Source of the DNA: Iodobacter fluviatilis
GTDB lineage: Bacteria; Pseudomonadota; Gammaproteobacteria; Burkholderiales; Chitinibacteraceae
Reading direction: 5' to 3'
Length of the DNA: 64,000 bases
NCBI RefSeq assembly: GCF_900451195.1
Contig: NZ_UGHR01000003.1
Location: 186,001-250,000, forward strand
The translations under genes were made by a program, and so were the position numbers. Below are positions 63,561 through 64,000 of the stretch, in pieces; the stretch's first letter is position 1, and each line of letters begins with the position of its first letter. The notes under the pieces were generated by a model. That model was given only the letters and a program-made list of their open reading frames with translations. It did not search any database and was not told where the DNA came from.

Positions 63561-63977
63561 TTATGCGTCACAACCTTTTGATTTTGCTGCAGCATCAGCA
63601 TCTGAAGAGCAAGACCATTGGCCATCTGAAGTACGAGTTTGAGTAATTTTCTTGCCTGATACAGCTTTAGGGCCACCATTGATTGTGCAAACAATAGTAC
63701 CAGCTTCCGATGAAGATGAAAAACCATTCAAGAGATTCGAAGTACAATTGGCTGTAGCTTGCTTAATACCAATATCTTCTTTCGTAGGAACTGTTCCGTC
63801 AGCAATACGAGCATCAACACCAGTCTTTGGTGACGCTGTCTCAGCTAAAGCAGCAGCAAATTTAGATTTTGCTGTGTAATTTTGGTACGAAGGAATCGCT
63901 ACAGCAGCCAAGATACCGATGATCGCAACAACGATCATCAATTCGATCAGGGTAAAACCTTTTTGCATGTTTTTCAT
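63561..63977 (-). CDS. Type IV pilin (PilE/PilA-like), paralogue 1
   Basis: A 138-residue prepilin. Leader MKNMQKG, cleavage before F8 ([20 protein letters not shown]), Glu5 present. Four cysteines (ANCTSN, TIVCTI, QWSCSS, SKGCDA) give two likely disulfides. A Ser-rich segment [10 protein letters not shown] could carry O-linked glycan. ATG 63977 is set by GGGAG 8-12 bases upstream. It is followed by a strong terminator. The promoter lies outside the window. Confidence 0.94.
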   Translation of the reverse strand: MKNMQKGFTLIELMIVVAIIGILAAVAIPSYQNYTAKSKFAAALAETASPKTGVDARIADGTVPTKEDIGIKQATANCTSNLLNGFSSSSEAGTIVCTINGGPKAVSGKKITQTRTSDGQWSCSSDADAAAKSKGCDA

Positions 63978-64000
63978 ATTTATCGCTCCCATATAATGTT

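Noticed and set aside
61163..63977. Silent pilin cassette (pilS-type) for antigenic variation
   Set aside because: Both pilin genes have complete leaders, starts and ribosome binding sites, and their variable parts differ too much to be simple donor copies.

Overview
The window is a stretch of chromosome from a betaproteobacterium, most likely of the order Neisseriales (Chromobacteriaceae-like; an Iodobacter or Chitinibacter relative would fit, but this is inferred from gene content and order only). The supporting signs are the lolB-ispE-tRNA-Gln-prs-rplY-pth order, the engB/cytochrome c4/ResB/CcsA block, the metX-metW pair, a System II cytochrome c maturation pair, a tol-pal operon ending in cpoB and followed by queE, and type IV pilus genes at both edges. 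Most of the sequence is densely packed housekeeping DNA. No prophage, CRISPR array or recognisable defence island is visible.

Layout: 0-5.2 kb holds the 5' end of pilG, a candidate small RNA, engB, cytochrome c4 and the haem-export/ligation pair resB-ccsA. 5.3-9.4 kb holds an unknown small protein and a four-gene minus-strand operon (membrane protein, DgkA, TPR plus degenerate GGDEF protein, TPR protein). 9.7-14.7 kb holds ackA, an orphan lipoyl-like/E3-binding protein, aroG, a Zur-like regulator, a single-cysteine DksA and a small cytochrome c. 14.8-24.2 kb holds a TonB-like protein, ruvC-ruvA-(PAP2)-ruvB and tolQRAB-pal-cpoB. 24.3-27.4 kb holds queE, a ClC transporter and queC. 27.5-28.9 kb holds an IS481-type element sitting in the loop of a palindromic repeat. 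29-38 kb holds hemB, dadA, a TetR/HPP pair with matching operators, elaA, argH, a SPOR protein, dsbA and threonine aldolase.

38-48.4 kb holds a carboxypeptidase, an oxidoreductase, metXW, an LPS-core glycosyltransferase/ligase cluster, a COG0523 GTPase and pth. Many of the gaps here carry one repeat family with arms built on AAACCCAAATCTTGAACCAC. 48.5-54.2 kb holds an unknown membrane protein, rplY, prs, tRNA-Gln, ispE, lolB and a TPR lipoprotein. 54.4-61 kb holds mutM, a bacterial dynamin-like GTPase, cutC and cysD/cysN. 61-64 kb holds two type IV pilins flanking an AT-rich O-oligosaccharyltransferase.

The observations I rate highest are: (1) a seven-copy family of long extragenic inverted repeats, one copy lying inside the cysD-cysN unit; (2) an IS inserted exactly in the 6-nt loop of a second dispersed palindromic repeat, with that loop duplicated; (3) a multi-hairpin candidate sRNA with an anti-Shine-Dalgarno loop downstream of engB; (4) a free-standing lipoyl-like domain without the lipoyl lysine, joined to an E3-binding domain; (5) a TetR/HPP pair with paired operators; and (6) the pilin-oligosaccharyltransferase-pilin block. 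No search could be run, so family assignments rest on recognised motifs, length and context.
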